Positions 51,875 through 60,053 of a stretch of 64,000 nt of DNA are shown one piece after another; the stretch's first letter is position 1, and the number at the start of each line of letters is the position of its first letter. Source of the DNA: Streptomyces sp. NRRL F-525 (GTDB taxonomy: Bacteria > Actinomycetota > Actinomycetes > Streptomycetales > Streptomycetaceae); NCBI RefSeq assembly GCF_000716605.1, contig NZ_JNXE01000011.1, positions 124,001 to 188,000 of the forward strand. The letters are read 5' to 3'. The translations under genes and the position numbers were made by a program. The notes under the pieces are model-generated. The model ran no database searches and was not told the origin of the DNA. It saw only the letters and a list, made by a program, of their open reading frames with translations.

Positions 51875-52846
51875 ATGCGAACCGTCCTGGTGGTCCTCTT
51901 CGACGACGTGCAGAGCCTCGATGTCACCGGTCCGGTGGAGGTCTTCGCGGGCGCCGAGACCCAATCCCCCGGGACCTACCGCATCCGTACGGCCTCCCTG
52001 GACGGCGCCCCGGTACGCACCTCCAGCGGCCTGACCGTCGTACCGGACTCGTCCCTCGCCCACGCGCCCGCCCCGCACACGCTCCTCGTCCCCGGCGGCC
52101 GGGGCACGCGCGCCCCGGACCCGCGCCTGACCGCCTGGCTGCGCACACACGGGCCGCGCGCGGAGCGACTGGTCTCCGTGTGCACCGGGGCGATCCTGCT
52201 CGCCGAGGCGGGCCTCCTGGACGGTCGCAGAGTCACGACGCACTGGGCGTACTGCGCGAAACTCGCCCGCGACCACCCCGCCGTCGAGGTCGACCCCGAC
52301 CCGATCTACGTCCGCGACGGACCCGTCTCCACCTCAGCCGGCGTCACCTCGGGCATCGATCTCGCCCTCGCCCTGGTCGAGGAGGACCTGGGCCGGGACA
52401 CGGCGCTGACCATCGCCCGCCACCTGGTCGTGTTCCTGCGCCGGCCGGGGAACCAGGCCCAGTTCAGCGCCCAGCTCGCCGCCCAGACGGCCCAGCGGGA
52501 GCCTCTCCGTGAGGTCCAGCAGTGGATCACCGAACACCCCGACGACGACCTGAGCGTCGAGTCCCTCGCCGCCCGCGCCCGCCTCTCGCCCCGCCACTTC
52601 GCCCGCGCCTTCCAGTCCGAGACCGGCATGACCCCCGGCCGCTACGTCGACCGCGTCCGCCTCGAACACGCCCGCCGCCTCCTGGAGGACACCGCCGACG
52701 GCATCGAGCAGATCTCTCGAGCCAGCGGCTACGGCACCCCCGAGTCCATGCGCCGAGCCTTCCTCAAAACCCTCGGCACGGCCCCGACGGAGTACCGCCG
52801 CCGCTTCCACCCGACACAGAGCACACGGGCAACACCCACTCGCTGA
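51875..52846 (+). CDS. GlxA-type regulator: DJ-1/PfpI domain fused to AraC HTH
   Basis: 323 residues from ATG 51875. Residues about 1-190 are a DJ-1/PfpI (GATase1-like) domain with VVLFDDVQSLDVTGPVEVF and the nucleophile-elbow motif SVCTGAILLAEAGLL. Residues about 225-315 are an AraC pair of helix-turn-helices: SVESLAARARLSPRHFARAF and IEQISRASGYGTPESMRRAF. A transcription factor sensing a small molecule through the DJ-1 domain. A stand-alone DJ-1 protein is encoded next on the same strand; repeat copy G lies between them. Confidence 0.92.
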   Translation: MRTVLVVLFDDVQSLDVTGPVEVFAGAETQSPGTYRIRTASLDGAPVRTSSGLTVVPDSSLAHAPAPHTLLVPGGRGTRAPDPRLTAWLRTHGPRAERLVSVCTGAILLAEAGLLDGRRVTTHWAYCAKLARDHPAVEVDPDPIYVRDGPVSTSAGVTSGIDLALALVEEDLGRDTALTIARHLVVFLRRPGNQAQFSAQLAAQTAQREPLREVQQWITEHPDDDLSVESLAARARLSPRHFARAFQSETGMTPGRYVDRVRLEHARRLLEDTADGIEQISRASGYGTPESMRRAFLKTLGTAPTEYRRRFHPTQSTRATPTR

Positions 52847-52862
52847 ACGCGGCATGCGGACA

Positions 52863-52914
52863 GCGCCCTTCAGGGGCGCGGGGAACTGCGCGCCAAGCCC
52901 CCACCGCCCCGCAG
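52863..52914 (-). repeat. Dispersed element, copy G
   Basis: GCGCCCT-TC-AGGGGCGC (one base short on the left arm) followed by GGGGAACTGCGCGCCAAGCC and CCCACCGCCCCGCAG. It lies 16 bp after the GlxA-type gene stop, and here the flanking genes run in the same direction. Confidence 0.85.
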
Positions 52915-52974
52915 CGAACGAACCACCTGCCCCACAAAACCCACCCCACCGAGCACCGAACACGAAAGGCCCCG

Positions 52975-53610
52975 ATGCAGATCGCCATCGTCGTCTTCGA
53001 CCGCTTCACCGCCCTCGACGCCATCGGCCCCTACGAAACCCTCGGCCGCCTACCCGGCGCCGAAACCGTCTTCGTCGCCGAAGCGGCCGGCCCGGTCCGC
53101 AACGAGAGCGGCAACCTGGCACTCGTCGCCGACCGCACCCTCGCCGACGTGCCGACCCCCGACATCGTGGTCGTCCCGGGCGGCCCAGGTCAGACCCCGC
53201 AGATGGACAACGCGACTCTCCTGGACTGGCTGCGCACCGCCGACGCCACCAGCACCTGGACGACCTCGGTGTGCACGGGCTCCCTATTGCTGGCCGCCGC
53301 CGGGCTGTTGGAGGGGCGCCGGGCGACCTCCCACTGGCTGGCGCTGGAGCAGCTGAAGCGGTTCGGTGTCGAGCCGACGGGGGAGCGGGTCGTGACCGAC
53401 GGGAAGTACGTCACCGCGGCCGGGGTCTCCTCCGGCATCGACATGGGGCTCACCCTGCTCGGCCGGATCGCCGGTGACGAACACGCCCAGGCCGTACAGC
53501 TGTTGACCGAGTACGACCCGCAGCCGCCCTATGACGCGGGGTCCCCGCAGAAGGCTCCCGCGCATCTCGTGGAGAGGTTCCGGGCGAACAGCCGGTTCAT
53601 CACGACGTAG
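52975..53610 (+). CDS. DJ-1/PfpI family protein (isonitrile hydratase-like)
   Basis: 211 residues from ATG 52975 with GAAAGG upstream. Single DJ-1/PfpI domain: IAIVVFDRFTALDAIGPYE, the nucleophile Cys in SVCTGSLLLAAAGLLEGRRA, then TAAGVSSGIDMGL and the tail YDPQPPYDAGSP typical of the isonitrile hydratase branch. It may hydrate isonitriles or act on another electrophile. The likely inducer pathway is the preceding GlxA-type regulator, whose sensor domain is of the same fold. Its 3' end overlaps the convergent enoyl-CoA hydratase gene by 11 nt. Confidence 0.88.
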   Translation: MQIAIVVFDRFTALDAIGPYETLGRLPGAETVFVAEAAGPVRNESGNLALVADRTLADVPTPDIVVVPGGPGQTPQMDNATLLDWLRTADATSTWTTSVCTGSLLLAAAGLLEGRRATSHWLALEQLKRFGVEPTGERVVTDGKYVTAAGVSSGIDMGLTLLGRIAGDEHAQAVQLLTEYDPQPPYDAGSPQKAPAHLVERFRANSRFITT

Positions 53611-54358
53611 TCCCGGACGCGGTCCAGGTGAAGCGCGGCACCCGGCGCTCCAGGAACGCCGCGACTCCCTCCGCGGTGTCGCCGCTGCCGCGCATCTGCT
53701 CGGCCCAGTAACCGTCCCTGTCCGTACGCCCGTTGGCGAACTCCTTCGCCGACGCCTGAGTCAACTGCGAGCGGGACACCAGCACCCGGGTGAACTCCGC
53801 GACCCGCTTGGCGAGTTCGCCCCCGGGGAGCAACTCGTCGACGAACCCGGTGCGCAGCGCCCGTTCCGCGTCGATCAACTCGCCGGAGAACAGCAGGTAC
53901 TTGGCGGTACCCGGCCCCACCAGCGACACCAACCGCCGTGTCGCGGACGCCGGATACACGATCCCGAGCTTCGCCGGAGTCACCCCGAACAGCGCGCCCT
54001 CCTCCGCGAACCGCAGATCACAGGCCGCCGCCAACTGCGCCCCGCCGCCCACACAATGACCCCGGATCGTCGCGAGCGTCGGCTTCGGGAAGGCCGCGAG
54101 CGCCTCCTCCGCGAGCACCGCCAGCCCCTGCGCCTCACGCGCCGACTCCCTCAGCGTCGAGATGTCCGCCCCGGCACAGAACGTCCCGCCCTCACCGGTC
54201 AGCACGAGCGCCCGTACGCCCGGATCGGCGGCGAGCGTGTCGAGCAGCGGCGGCAGCGAGCGCCACATCTCGGCGGTCATCGCGTTGCGCTTGCCGGGGT
54301 GGTGGACGACGACCGTGGCGACCGAGTCGGTGACGTCGTGCAGCAGGCGGGGCTCCAT
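53600..54358 (-). CDS. Enoyl-CoA hydratase/isomerase family protein
   Basis: 252 residues from ATG 54358; TAGCAT 7 nt upstream and no ribosome site, so probably leaderless. Crotonase motifs: VVVHHPGKRNAMTAEMW, the oxyanion loop GTFCAGADISTL, and IRGHCVGGGAQLAAACDLRFAEEGALFGVTPAKLGI. The catalytic Glu positions are partly replaced (Val and Lys in GVTPAKLG), so the activity may be isomerase-like or non-hydratase. Overlaps the DJ-1 gene end by 11 nt. Confidence 0.87.
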   Translation of the reverse strand: MEPRLLHDVTDSVATVVVHHPGKRNAMTAEMWRSLPPLLDTLAADPGVRALVLTGEGGTFCAGADISTLRESAREAQGLAVLAEEALAAFPKPTLATIRGHCVGGGAQLAAACDLRFAEEGALFGVTPAKLGIVYPASATRRLVSLVGPGTAKYLLFSGELIDAERALRTGFVDELLPGGELAKRVAEFTRVLVSRSQLTQASAKEFANGRTDRDGYWAEQMRGSGDTAEGVAAFLERRVPRFTWTASGTTS

Positions 54359-54562
54359 GCGCCGGATGCTACGTACAACCCGAAGAGTTCGCGAAGTCGG
54401 CACGAGAGGAACAGGGGCGGTCCCACAGGCGATCGGGCCACGCAGAAACGATCAGAAAGCGTCCGATACCTGCTGACTTCTGTTCAGTCATCCGGGGTGG
54501 CGCGGGTCCACGCCAACACTCGTCGGGTGGTGACAATCGAGCGCAAGGGTGGCGACCGGACG

Positions 54563-55081
54563 ATGGAGAACCACGGGCGTGGGTCGGACCCGCGCCCAGA
54601 AGGCGGCAGAGACGATCCCCCGGATCCCGCCCCGGATCCCGCTCCCGCCCCGCCGGATCCGCTGCCGTACGAGGGAGTCTGGCGTTTCACCGCCTCCGCC
54701 GTCGACGCCTCCGTCCCGCAGGCACGACACGCCGTACGGGACCTGCTCTTCCGGCAGGGCGTGCCCCTCTCGGACGAGCTGCTGCAGGGGCTGTTGCTGA
54801 TCGTCTCCGAGCTGGTCACCAACGTGGTCCGGCACGCGGTGCTGCTGTCGCCGACCCTCGCCGTGGAGGTCGCCGTCGGCGCCGAGTGGGTGCGGGTGTC
54901 CGTCGAGGACAACCACCCCTACCGCCCGACCGCCCTGGTCGCCGACCACGACGAGACCGGCGGCCGGGGACTGCTCCTGGTGCGCGAGGTGACCCGGGAG
55001 GCGGGCGGCGTCTGCGACGTCGAGCACACGGCGAGCGGCGGCAAGGTGATCTGGGCCGCCCTGCCGCTCAAGCCCGCGTAG
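54563..55081 (+). CDS. RsbW/SpoIIAB-type ATP-binding protein (anti-sigma-like)
   Basis: 172 residues from ATG 54563. After a Pro/Asp-rich N-terminus of about 35 residues comes a HATPase_c domain: N-box LIVSELVTNVVRHA, VRVSVEDNHPYRP, and the G-box DETGGRGLLLVREV. Streptomyces genomes carry dozens of such small histidine-kinase-like ATPases; some are anti-sigma factors, most are unassigned. No sigma or anti-anti-sigma gene is adjacent. Confidence 0.87.
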   Translation: MENHGRGSDPRPEGGRDDPPDPAPDPAPAPPDPLPYEGVWRFTASAVDASVPQARHAVRDLLFRQGVPLSDELLQGLLLIVSELVTNVVRHAVLLSPTLAVEVAVGAEWVRVSVEDNHPYRPTALVADHDETGGRGLLLVREVTREAGGVCDVEHTASGGKVIWAALPLKPA

Positions 55082-55099
55082 GTGCCGTAGCCGAGGAGG

Positions 55100-55693
55100 T
55101 CACCAGCCCGCGGACGGGCCCGTCAGCTCCCGGACCGCCGGGCGGGCCGCGTCCAGCACCGTCATGAACCAGGACGAGAAGGTGTCCTTCGCGTGCCGTT
55201 CGTCCAGTTCGGCGGGGGTCACGAACGCGGTCGTGCCGACCTCCTCCGGGTCCGGCCGCAGCGGCGACTGCACCAGGCCGACGAAGAGGTGATTGTACTC
55301 CTGCTCCACCAGGCCCGAGTCCGGGTCCGGGTGGTTGTAGCGCACCGTGCCCGCCTCCGCGAGCAGCGACGGGGACACCCCCAGCTCCTCGAACGTCCGC
55401 CGGGCCGCCGCCGCGAAGGGCGCCTCGCCGGGGTAGGGGTGACCGCAGCAGGTGTTGGACCACACACCGGGGGAGTGGTACTTGCCGAGCGCCCGCTGCT
55501 GGAGCAGCAGTCGGCCCTGCTCGTCGAAGAGGAAGACGGAGAAGGCGCGGTGCAGCTGCCCCGGCGGCTGATGGGCGGTGAGCTTCTCGGCGGTGCCGAT
55601 CGTCACGCCGCTCTCGTCGACCAGTTCGAGCAAGATCGCGTCAGCGGTGCCGTTCGACGAGTTGTGCGTCGCGGTGGCAGGTGTGGTCGGCAT
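55100..55693 (-). CDS. idi: Isopentenyl-diphosphate delta-isomerase, type 1
   Basis: 197 residues from ATG 55693 with AAGGA upstream. Nudix-type IPP isomerase: FSVFLFDEQGRLLLQQRA, the catalytic Cys in WSNTCCGHPYPGE, RRTFEELGVS as the Nudix helix, and the Glu in VEQEYNHLFVG. It interconverts IPP and DMAPP for terpenoid synthesis. No terpene genes are near. The 250-bp gap upstream holds two 22-bp direct repeats but no clear promoter. Confidence 0.94.
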   Translation of the reverse strand: MPTTPATATHNSSNGTADAILLELVDESGVTIGTAEKLTAHQPPGQLHRAFSVFLFDEQGRLLLQQRALGKYHSPGVWSNTCCGHPYPGEAPFAAAARRTFEELGVSPSLLAEAGTVRYNHPDPDSGLVEQEYNHLFVGLVQSPLRPDPEEVGTTAFVTPAELDERHAKDTFSSWFMTVLDAARPAVRELTGPSAGW

Positions 55694-55893
55694 ACCCATC
55701 CTTCACATCGGTCCTCAAGGCCAAGTCTGCCGTACGAATCCGGCACTCCCGGCAGTTCATCGTGCCCGGCGCGGCGACGACGGAACCGTCGGGGGGTGGG
55801 GCGCGGAAGTGAGGACACGGGCGCGCGGCAGCGGGCCGCACGCCCGCGAAACCGGTCGATTTCGGTCAGTGTGGAGGCTGTACGGGCCTCACG

Positions 55894-55934
55894 CGGGCTT
55901 CATGCAGGCCTCGCACGGGCTTCATGCGGGCCTC
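55894..55934. repeat. Two 22-bp-phased direct repeats
   Basis: CGGGCTTCATGCAGGCCTC at 55894-55912 and CGGGCTTCATGCGGGCCTC at 55916-55934, with a related CGGGCCTCACG just before. They lie just after the CDF gene stop on the minus strand, upstream of idi. Purpose unknown. Confidence 0.6.
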
Positions 55935-55943
55935 ATGGGAACG

Positions 55944-56882
55944 TCAGTGGCACAGCTTCGCCTCGTGCTCCGCGTGTCCGCGGGGCTCCAGCTGGAAGGT
56001 GCAGTGCTCCACGTCGAAGTGGTCGCCGAGGCAGCCCTGGAGTTCGTGGAGCATCTTCTCGTTGCCGATGGCGTTCAGCACGTCCGAGCGGACGACCACG
56101 TGCGCGGAGAGCACCGGCATGCCCGAGGTGATCGTCCACGCGTGCAGATCGTGGACGTCCTCGACCCCGTCCAGGGCCAGGATGTGGGCGCGCACGTCCT
56201 GCATGTCGACGTCCTTGGGGGCCGACTCCAGCAGCACGTCCAGGGTCTCGCGCAGCAGCTTCAGGGTGCGCGGCACGATCATCAGGCCGATGGCGAGCGA
56301 GGCGATCGGGTCGGCGGCCTGCCAGCCCGTGGTCAGGATCACCACGGCCGAGATGATCACCGCGAGGGAGCCCAGCGCGTCCGCGGCGACCTCCAGGAAC
56401 GCGCCCCGCACGTTCAGGCTGTCCTTCTGGCCGCGCACCAGCAGCGTGAGGGAGATCATGTTCGCGACCAGGCCGATCAGACCGAACACGATGGTCAGCC
56501 CGCCCTCGGTGTCGGCGGGCGTGACGAACCGCTGGACCGCCTCGTACAGGACGTAACCGCCGACGCCGAGCAGCAGCAGGCAGTTGGCGAGCGCGGCGAG
56601 GATCTCCGCGCGGGCGTAACCGAAGGTGCGGTTGCCGACGGCCGGCCGGTTCGCGAAGTGGATGGCGAGCAGCGCCATGCCGAGGCCCAGTGCGTCCGTC
56701 GCCATGTGGGCCGCGTCCGCGATGAGCGCGAGGGAGTCCGCGAGCAGCCCGCCGACGACCTCGACCACCATCACGGTGATCGTGATCCCCAGCGCGATCC
56801 GCAGCCTCCCCTGGTACGCGGCCGCCGCCGTACCGGTGACGGGAACACCGTGAGAATGCCCGTGGTCGTGCCCTGCCCCCAT
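55944..56882 (-). CDS. Cation diffusion facilitator (Zn/Cd/Co exporter)
   Basis: 312 residues. A His-rich N-terminus (HDHGHSHG), six hydrophobic segments, the metal-site motif HMATDALGLG in TM2 and DALGSLAVI in TM5 (HxxxD and DxxxD types), and a C-terminal cytoplasmic domain with VHDLHAWTITSG. It exports divalent metal, usually Zn2+, in exchange for protons. A terminator hairpin (56973-57009) separates it from galE upstream on the same strand, so it has its own promoter. Confidence 0.92.
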   Translation of the reverse strand: MGAGHDHGHSHGVPVTGTAAAAYQGRLRIALGITITVMVVEVVGGLLADSLALIADAAHMATDALGLGMALLAIHFANRPAVGNRTFGYARAEILAALANCLLLLGVGGYVLYEAVQRFVTPADTEGGLTIVFGLIGLVANMISLTLLVRGQKDSLNVRGAFLEVAADALGSLAVIISAVVILTTGWQAADPIASLAIGLMIVPRTLKLLRETLDVLLESAPKDVDMQDVRAHILALDGVEDVHDLHAWTITSGMPVLSAHVVVRSDVLNAIGNEKMLHELQGCLGDHFDVEHCTFQLEPRGHAEHEAKLCH

Positions 56883-56972
56883 GGGAAGCCGCCCTCCTGA
56901 TTACTGCTCCGGATCACAGTGAACTACGGGTGGGGGGTATCGGGCAACGCGGCACTGAACACCGTTGTCATA

Positions 56973-57009
56973 TGCCCTGACCTGCACAAACAAACCGCAG
57001 GTCAGGGCA
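56973..57009 (-). terminator. Terminator after galE
   Basis: TGCCCTGACCTG (56973-56984) and its exact complement (56998-57009) form a 12-bp stem, with one more C-G pair inside. It is 8 bp beyond the galE stop on the minus strand. Confidence 0.8.
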
Positions 57010-57017
57010 GCCTAAGT

Positions 57018-57989
57018 TCACATGCCGTGGTGCAGCCGCCACCCTTGCCACGCCGACTCCACCATCTCCCGCACCCCACGCCGAGCCGACCACCCCAGCT
57101 CTACGGCGGCCAGCTCGGCGGAGGCGACCGCGCGCGGCGCGTCACCGGGGCGCCGCCCCTCGACGACGGCCGGCCGCCGGTCCCCGGTGACCTCGCCGAT
57201 CACCGTGACCAGCTCGCGGACCGAAACCCCTTGCCCGCGGCCGATGTTGACCGTCAGGTCACCGCTCGCGCCCCCGCCGGCCAGTTGCCGGGCCGCCGCC
57301 AGATGGGCCTCGGCGAGATCGACCACGTGGATGTAGTCGCGGATACAGGTGCCGTCCGGGGTCGGGTAGTCGTCGCCGAAGATCCGCGGCGCCTCGTCGC
57401 GGGTGAGCCGGTCGAAGACCATGGGGACGATGTTGAAAACCCCGGTGTCGGCCAGCTCCGGCGCGGCCGCGCCCGCCACGTTGAAGTAGCGCAGGCACAC
57501 CGTGCCGATGCCGTGCGCCGCGCCCGCCGCCCGGACCAGCCACTCACCGGTGAGCTTGGTCTCGCCGTACGGGTTCACCGGCGCGCACGGGGCGTCCTCG
57601 GTGATCAGGTCGACGCCCGGGTCGCCGTAGACCGCCGCCGAGGACGAGAACACGAACCGCTCGATACCGGCCTCGGCGACCGCGTCCAGGAGGGTCGCCA
57701 GGCCGCCGACGTTCTCCCGGTAGTAGTACGTCGGCCGTGCCACGGACTCGGCGACCTGCTTGCGTGCGGCGAGATGCACGACCCCGGTCACCTCGTGCCC
57801 GGCGAAGACCCGCTTCAGGAGGTCGCCGTCCAGGGACGAGCCGTGGACGAGCGGGACGTCCGTAGGGAGGCGTGCGGGGTTTCCCGCGGAGAGGTTGTCC
57901 AGGGCGACGACACGCTCTCCGGCGTCCGCCATCGCCCGTGCCACATGGGCCCCGATGTATCCGGCTCCGCCGGTGATCAGCCAGGTCAT
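57018..57989 (-). CDS. galE: UDP-glucose 4-epimerase
   Basis: 323 residues from ATG 57989 (MTWLITGGAGYIGAHVA), with GGGTGA six bases upstream; an ATG 6 bp earlier is too close to it. NAD motif GGAGYIG, catalytic Ser/Tyr/Lys in FSSSAAVYG and NPYGETK, and DYIHVVDLAEAH. It interconverts UDP-glucose and UDP-galactose. It is divergent, across about 275 bp, from the CDP-alcohol/glycopolymer operon and may supply its sugar. It could be a paralogue of a galactose-operon galE. Confidence 0.92.
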   Translation of the reverse strand: MTWLITGGAGYIGAHVARAMADAGERVVALDNLSAGNPARLPTDVPLVHGSSLDGDLLKRVFAGHEVTGVVHLAARKQVAESVARPTYYYRENVGGLATLLDAVAEAGIERFVFSSSAAVYGDPGVDLITEDAPCAPVNPYGETKLTGEWLVRAAGAAHGIGTVCLRYFNVAGAAAPELADTGVFNIVPMVFDRLTRDEAPRIFGDDYPTPDGTCIRDYIHVVDLAEAHLAAARQLAGGGASGDLTVNIGRGQGVSVRELVTVIGEVTGDRRPAVVEGRRPGDAPRAVASAELAAVELGWSARRGVREMVESAWQGWRLHHGM

Positions 57990-58265
57990 GGGCATTCACC
58001 CTATGTGGATACGGAGAGGGCCTCCGCAATGTCCCGCGATGCCCGGTCTGACAGGTGCGGTTTGTCGGCCGGGCCCCGAATCCCCGATGATGATCTCGGC
58101 GGAGGCGCTGGCAGACCGTGTTGATCGGGCCATGAACGGCCGGTGAACACGGGCTTGAGAGCATCCGATAGCCTCTGCCGACATGCCGCCCGGGTGCCAC
58201 CCGAAGGGCGCCACCACCATGCACATGACCGGCGCCCGAGCGTCGGACCCAGGGAGTGAGTTCGG

Positions 58266-60053
58266 TTGCCGACCGCCATCCTCACCGGTCAGCCGGTCCC
58301 CGGATCGTCGATCGAGGGCGATCTGCGGTCGCTCGGCTTCGACGTCCGGACCGCCGCCGACACCACCGAGGCGGAGACGCTCCTCGCGGCGGTCCCCGGT
58401 GACCAGCGGGTCGCCGTGGTGGACGCCCGCTTCGTCGGCCACCCGCACGCGCTGCGCCTGGGCCTCACCGACCCCCGCTTCCCGCTCGCCGCGGTACCGG
58501 GGGCCGTCACCGCCCAGCCGGCCGGACGCCAGGCCCTGACCCGCGCGGTCGCCCGCGAGCACTCGGCCGGCGGCGGCACGACCCTCCTCGACAACCTCGC
58601 CGACCGCGTCGTCACCGCCCTCGACGCCGACGGCTGCGCCGTGCACCGCCCCGAGCTGGGCAGCCTCGTCGCCACGGTCCCCGCCGACCCGCAGGCCCGC
58701 AACGAGGCACGCCAGGCGGTGGCCGCCGTCGACGACGAGGCCGTACGCCTGAAGTCGGCCGTGAAGTCCCGCGACGGCTTCTTCACCACCCACTTCATCA
58801 GCCCGTACTCCCGCTACATCGCGCGCTGGTGCGCCCGCCACGGCCTCACCCCGAACCAGGTCACCACCGCGTCCCTGCTCACCGCGCTCATCGCGGCCGG
58901 CAGCGCGGCCACCGGGACCCGGGCCGGCTACGTCGTGGCCGGCGTACTGCTCCTGTGCTCCTTCGTCCTCGACTGCGTCGACGGACAGATCGCCCGCTAC
59001 GCCCTGAAGTACTCCACGCTCGGCGCCTGGCTCGACGCCACCTTCGACCGCGCCAAGGAGTACGCCTACTACGCGGGCCTCGCGCTCGGAGCGGCCCGGA
59101 GCGGCGACGACGTATGGGCGCTGGCACTCGGCGCGATGATCCTGCAGACCTGTCGGCACGTCGTGGACTTCTCCTTCACCGAGGCCAACCACGACGCCAC
59201 GGCCAACACCAGCCCCACCGCCGCCCTCTCCGACAAGCTCGACAGCGTCGGCTGGACGGTCTGGCTGCGCCGGATGATAGTGCTGCCCATCGGCGAACGA
59301 TGGGCGATGATCGCCGTCCTCACGGCCGCGACGACCCCCCGCATCACCTTCTACGTCCTCCTCGTCGGCTGCGCCTTCGCGGCGACGTACACGACGGCGG
59401 GCCGGGTGCTGCGCTCGTTGACCCGCAGGGCGACCCGGACGGACCGGGCGGCACAGGCGCTGGCGGACCTGGCGGACAGCGGGCCGCTGGCCCACCTGCT
59501 GGTGCGCCCGGGGAAGACATACGCGCGCGTGGCGGTCGTCGTCGCCGCCCTCGGTGCCGTCCTGGTGACGGGTTCGGCGCTTCTGTGGGGTGCCGGCTGG
59601 CAGAACGTCGTGTGTGCCGTGCTCTACGTCCTTTTCTCCGCGGCAGCCGTCGCCCGCCCCCTCAAGGGCTCCCTCGACTGGCTGGTCCCCCCGTTCTTTC
59701 GGGCGGCCGAATACTGCACCGTCCTCATCCTCGCGGCTGAAGCGGAGGTAAACGGAGCACTGCCGGCGGCTTTCGGCCTGGTGGCCGCCGTCGCCTACCA
59801 TCACTACGACACGGTGTACCGCATCCGCGGCAATGCCGGGGCGTCTCCGGCCTGGCTGGTGCGCGCCATCGGGGGGCACGAAGGGCGGACGCTGCTCGTC
59901 ACCGTTCTCGCCGCCGCGCTCACCGCGTCGCAGTTCACGGTCGCGCTCACGGTCCTGGCCGTGGCCGTGGCCCTGCTGGTGCTCGTCGAGAGCATCCGCT
60001 TCTGGGTGTCCGCAGGGGCGCCCGCCGTACACGATGAAGGAGAACCCGCATGA
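58266..60053 (+). CDS. CDP-alcohol phosphotransferase, large form with N-terminal extension
   Basis: 595 residues from TTG 58266 with GGGAGTGAG upstream. Residues about 1-160 are an alpha/beta-like N-terminal part (a degenerate nucleotidyltransferase cannot be excluded). The linker VKSRDGFFTTHF then HGLTPNQVT leads into the CDP-alcohol phosphotransferase domain, whose catalytic motif D236xxDGxxARx8G253xxxD257xxxD261 is complete. About 10 membrane segments follow, with a second half probably of the DUF5941 type. The linker and domain order recall the inositol-phosphate enzymes IPCT/DIPPS. It would transfer an alcohol phosphate from a CDP-alcohol to another alcohol in the membrane. ATGA overlap with the next gene. 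Confidence 0.87.
   Translation: MPTAILTGQPVPGSSIEGDLRSLGFDVRTAADTTEAETLLAAVPGDQRVAVVDARFVGHPHALRLGLTDPRFPLAAVPGAVTAQPAGRQALTRAVAREHSAGGGTTLLDNLADRVVTALDADGCAVHRPELGSLVATVPADPQARNEARQAVAAVDDEAVRLKSAVKSRDGFFTTHFISPYSRYIARWCARHGLTPNQVTTASLLTALIAAGSAATGTRAGYVVAGVLLLCSFVLDCVDGQIARYALKYSTLGAWLDATFDRAKEYAYYAGLALGAARSGDDVWALALGAMILQTCRHVVDFSFTEANHDATANTSPTAALSDKLDSVGWTVWLRRMIVLPIGERWAMIAVLTAATTPRITFYVLLVGCAFAATYTTAGRVLRSLTRRATRTDRAAQALADLADSGPLAHLLVRPGKTYARVAVVVAALGAVLVTGSALLWGAGWQNVVCAVLYVLFSAAAVARPLKGSLDWLVPPFFRAAEYCTVLILAAEAEVNGALPAAFGLVAAVAYHHYDTVYRIRGNAGASPAWLVRAIGGHEGRTLLVTVLAAALTASQFTVALTVLAVAVALLVLVESIRFWVSAGAPAVHDEGEPA

Noticed and set aside
6851..52914. Insertion sequence or MITE family with transposase
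   Set aside because: No transposase frame, no terminal inverted repeats of IS type and no target duplication are visible around the seven elements; they are treated as REP-like terminators.
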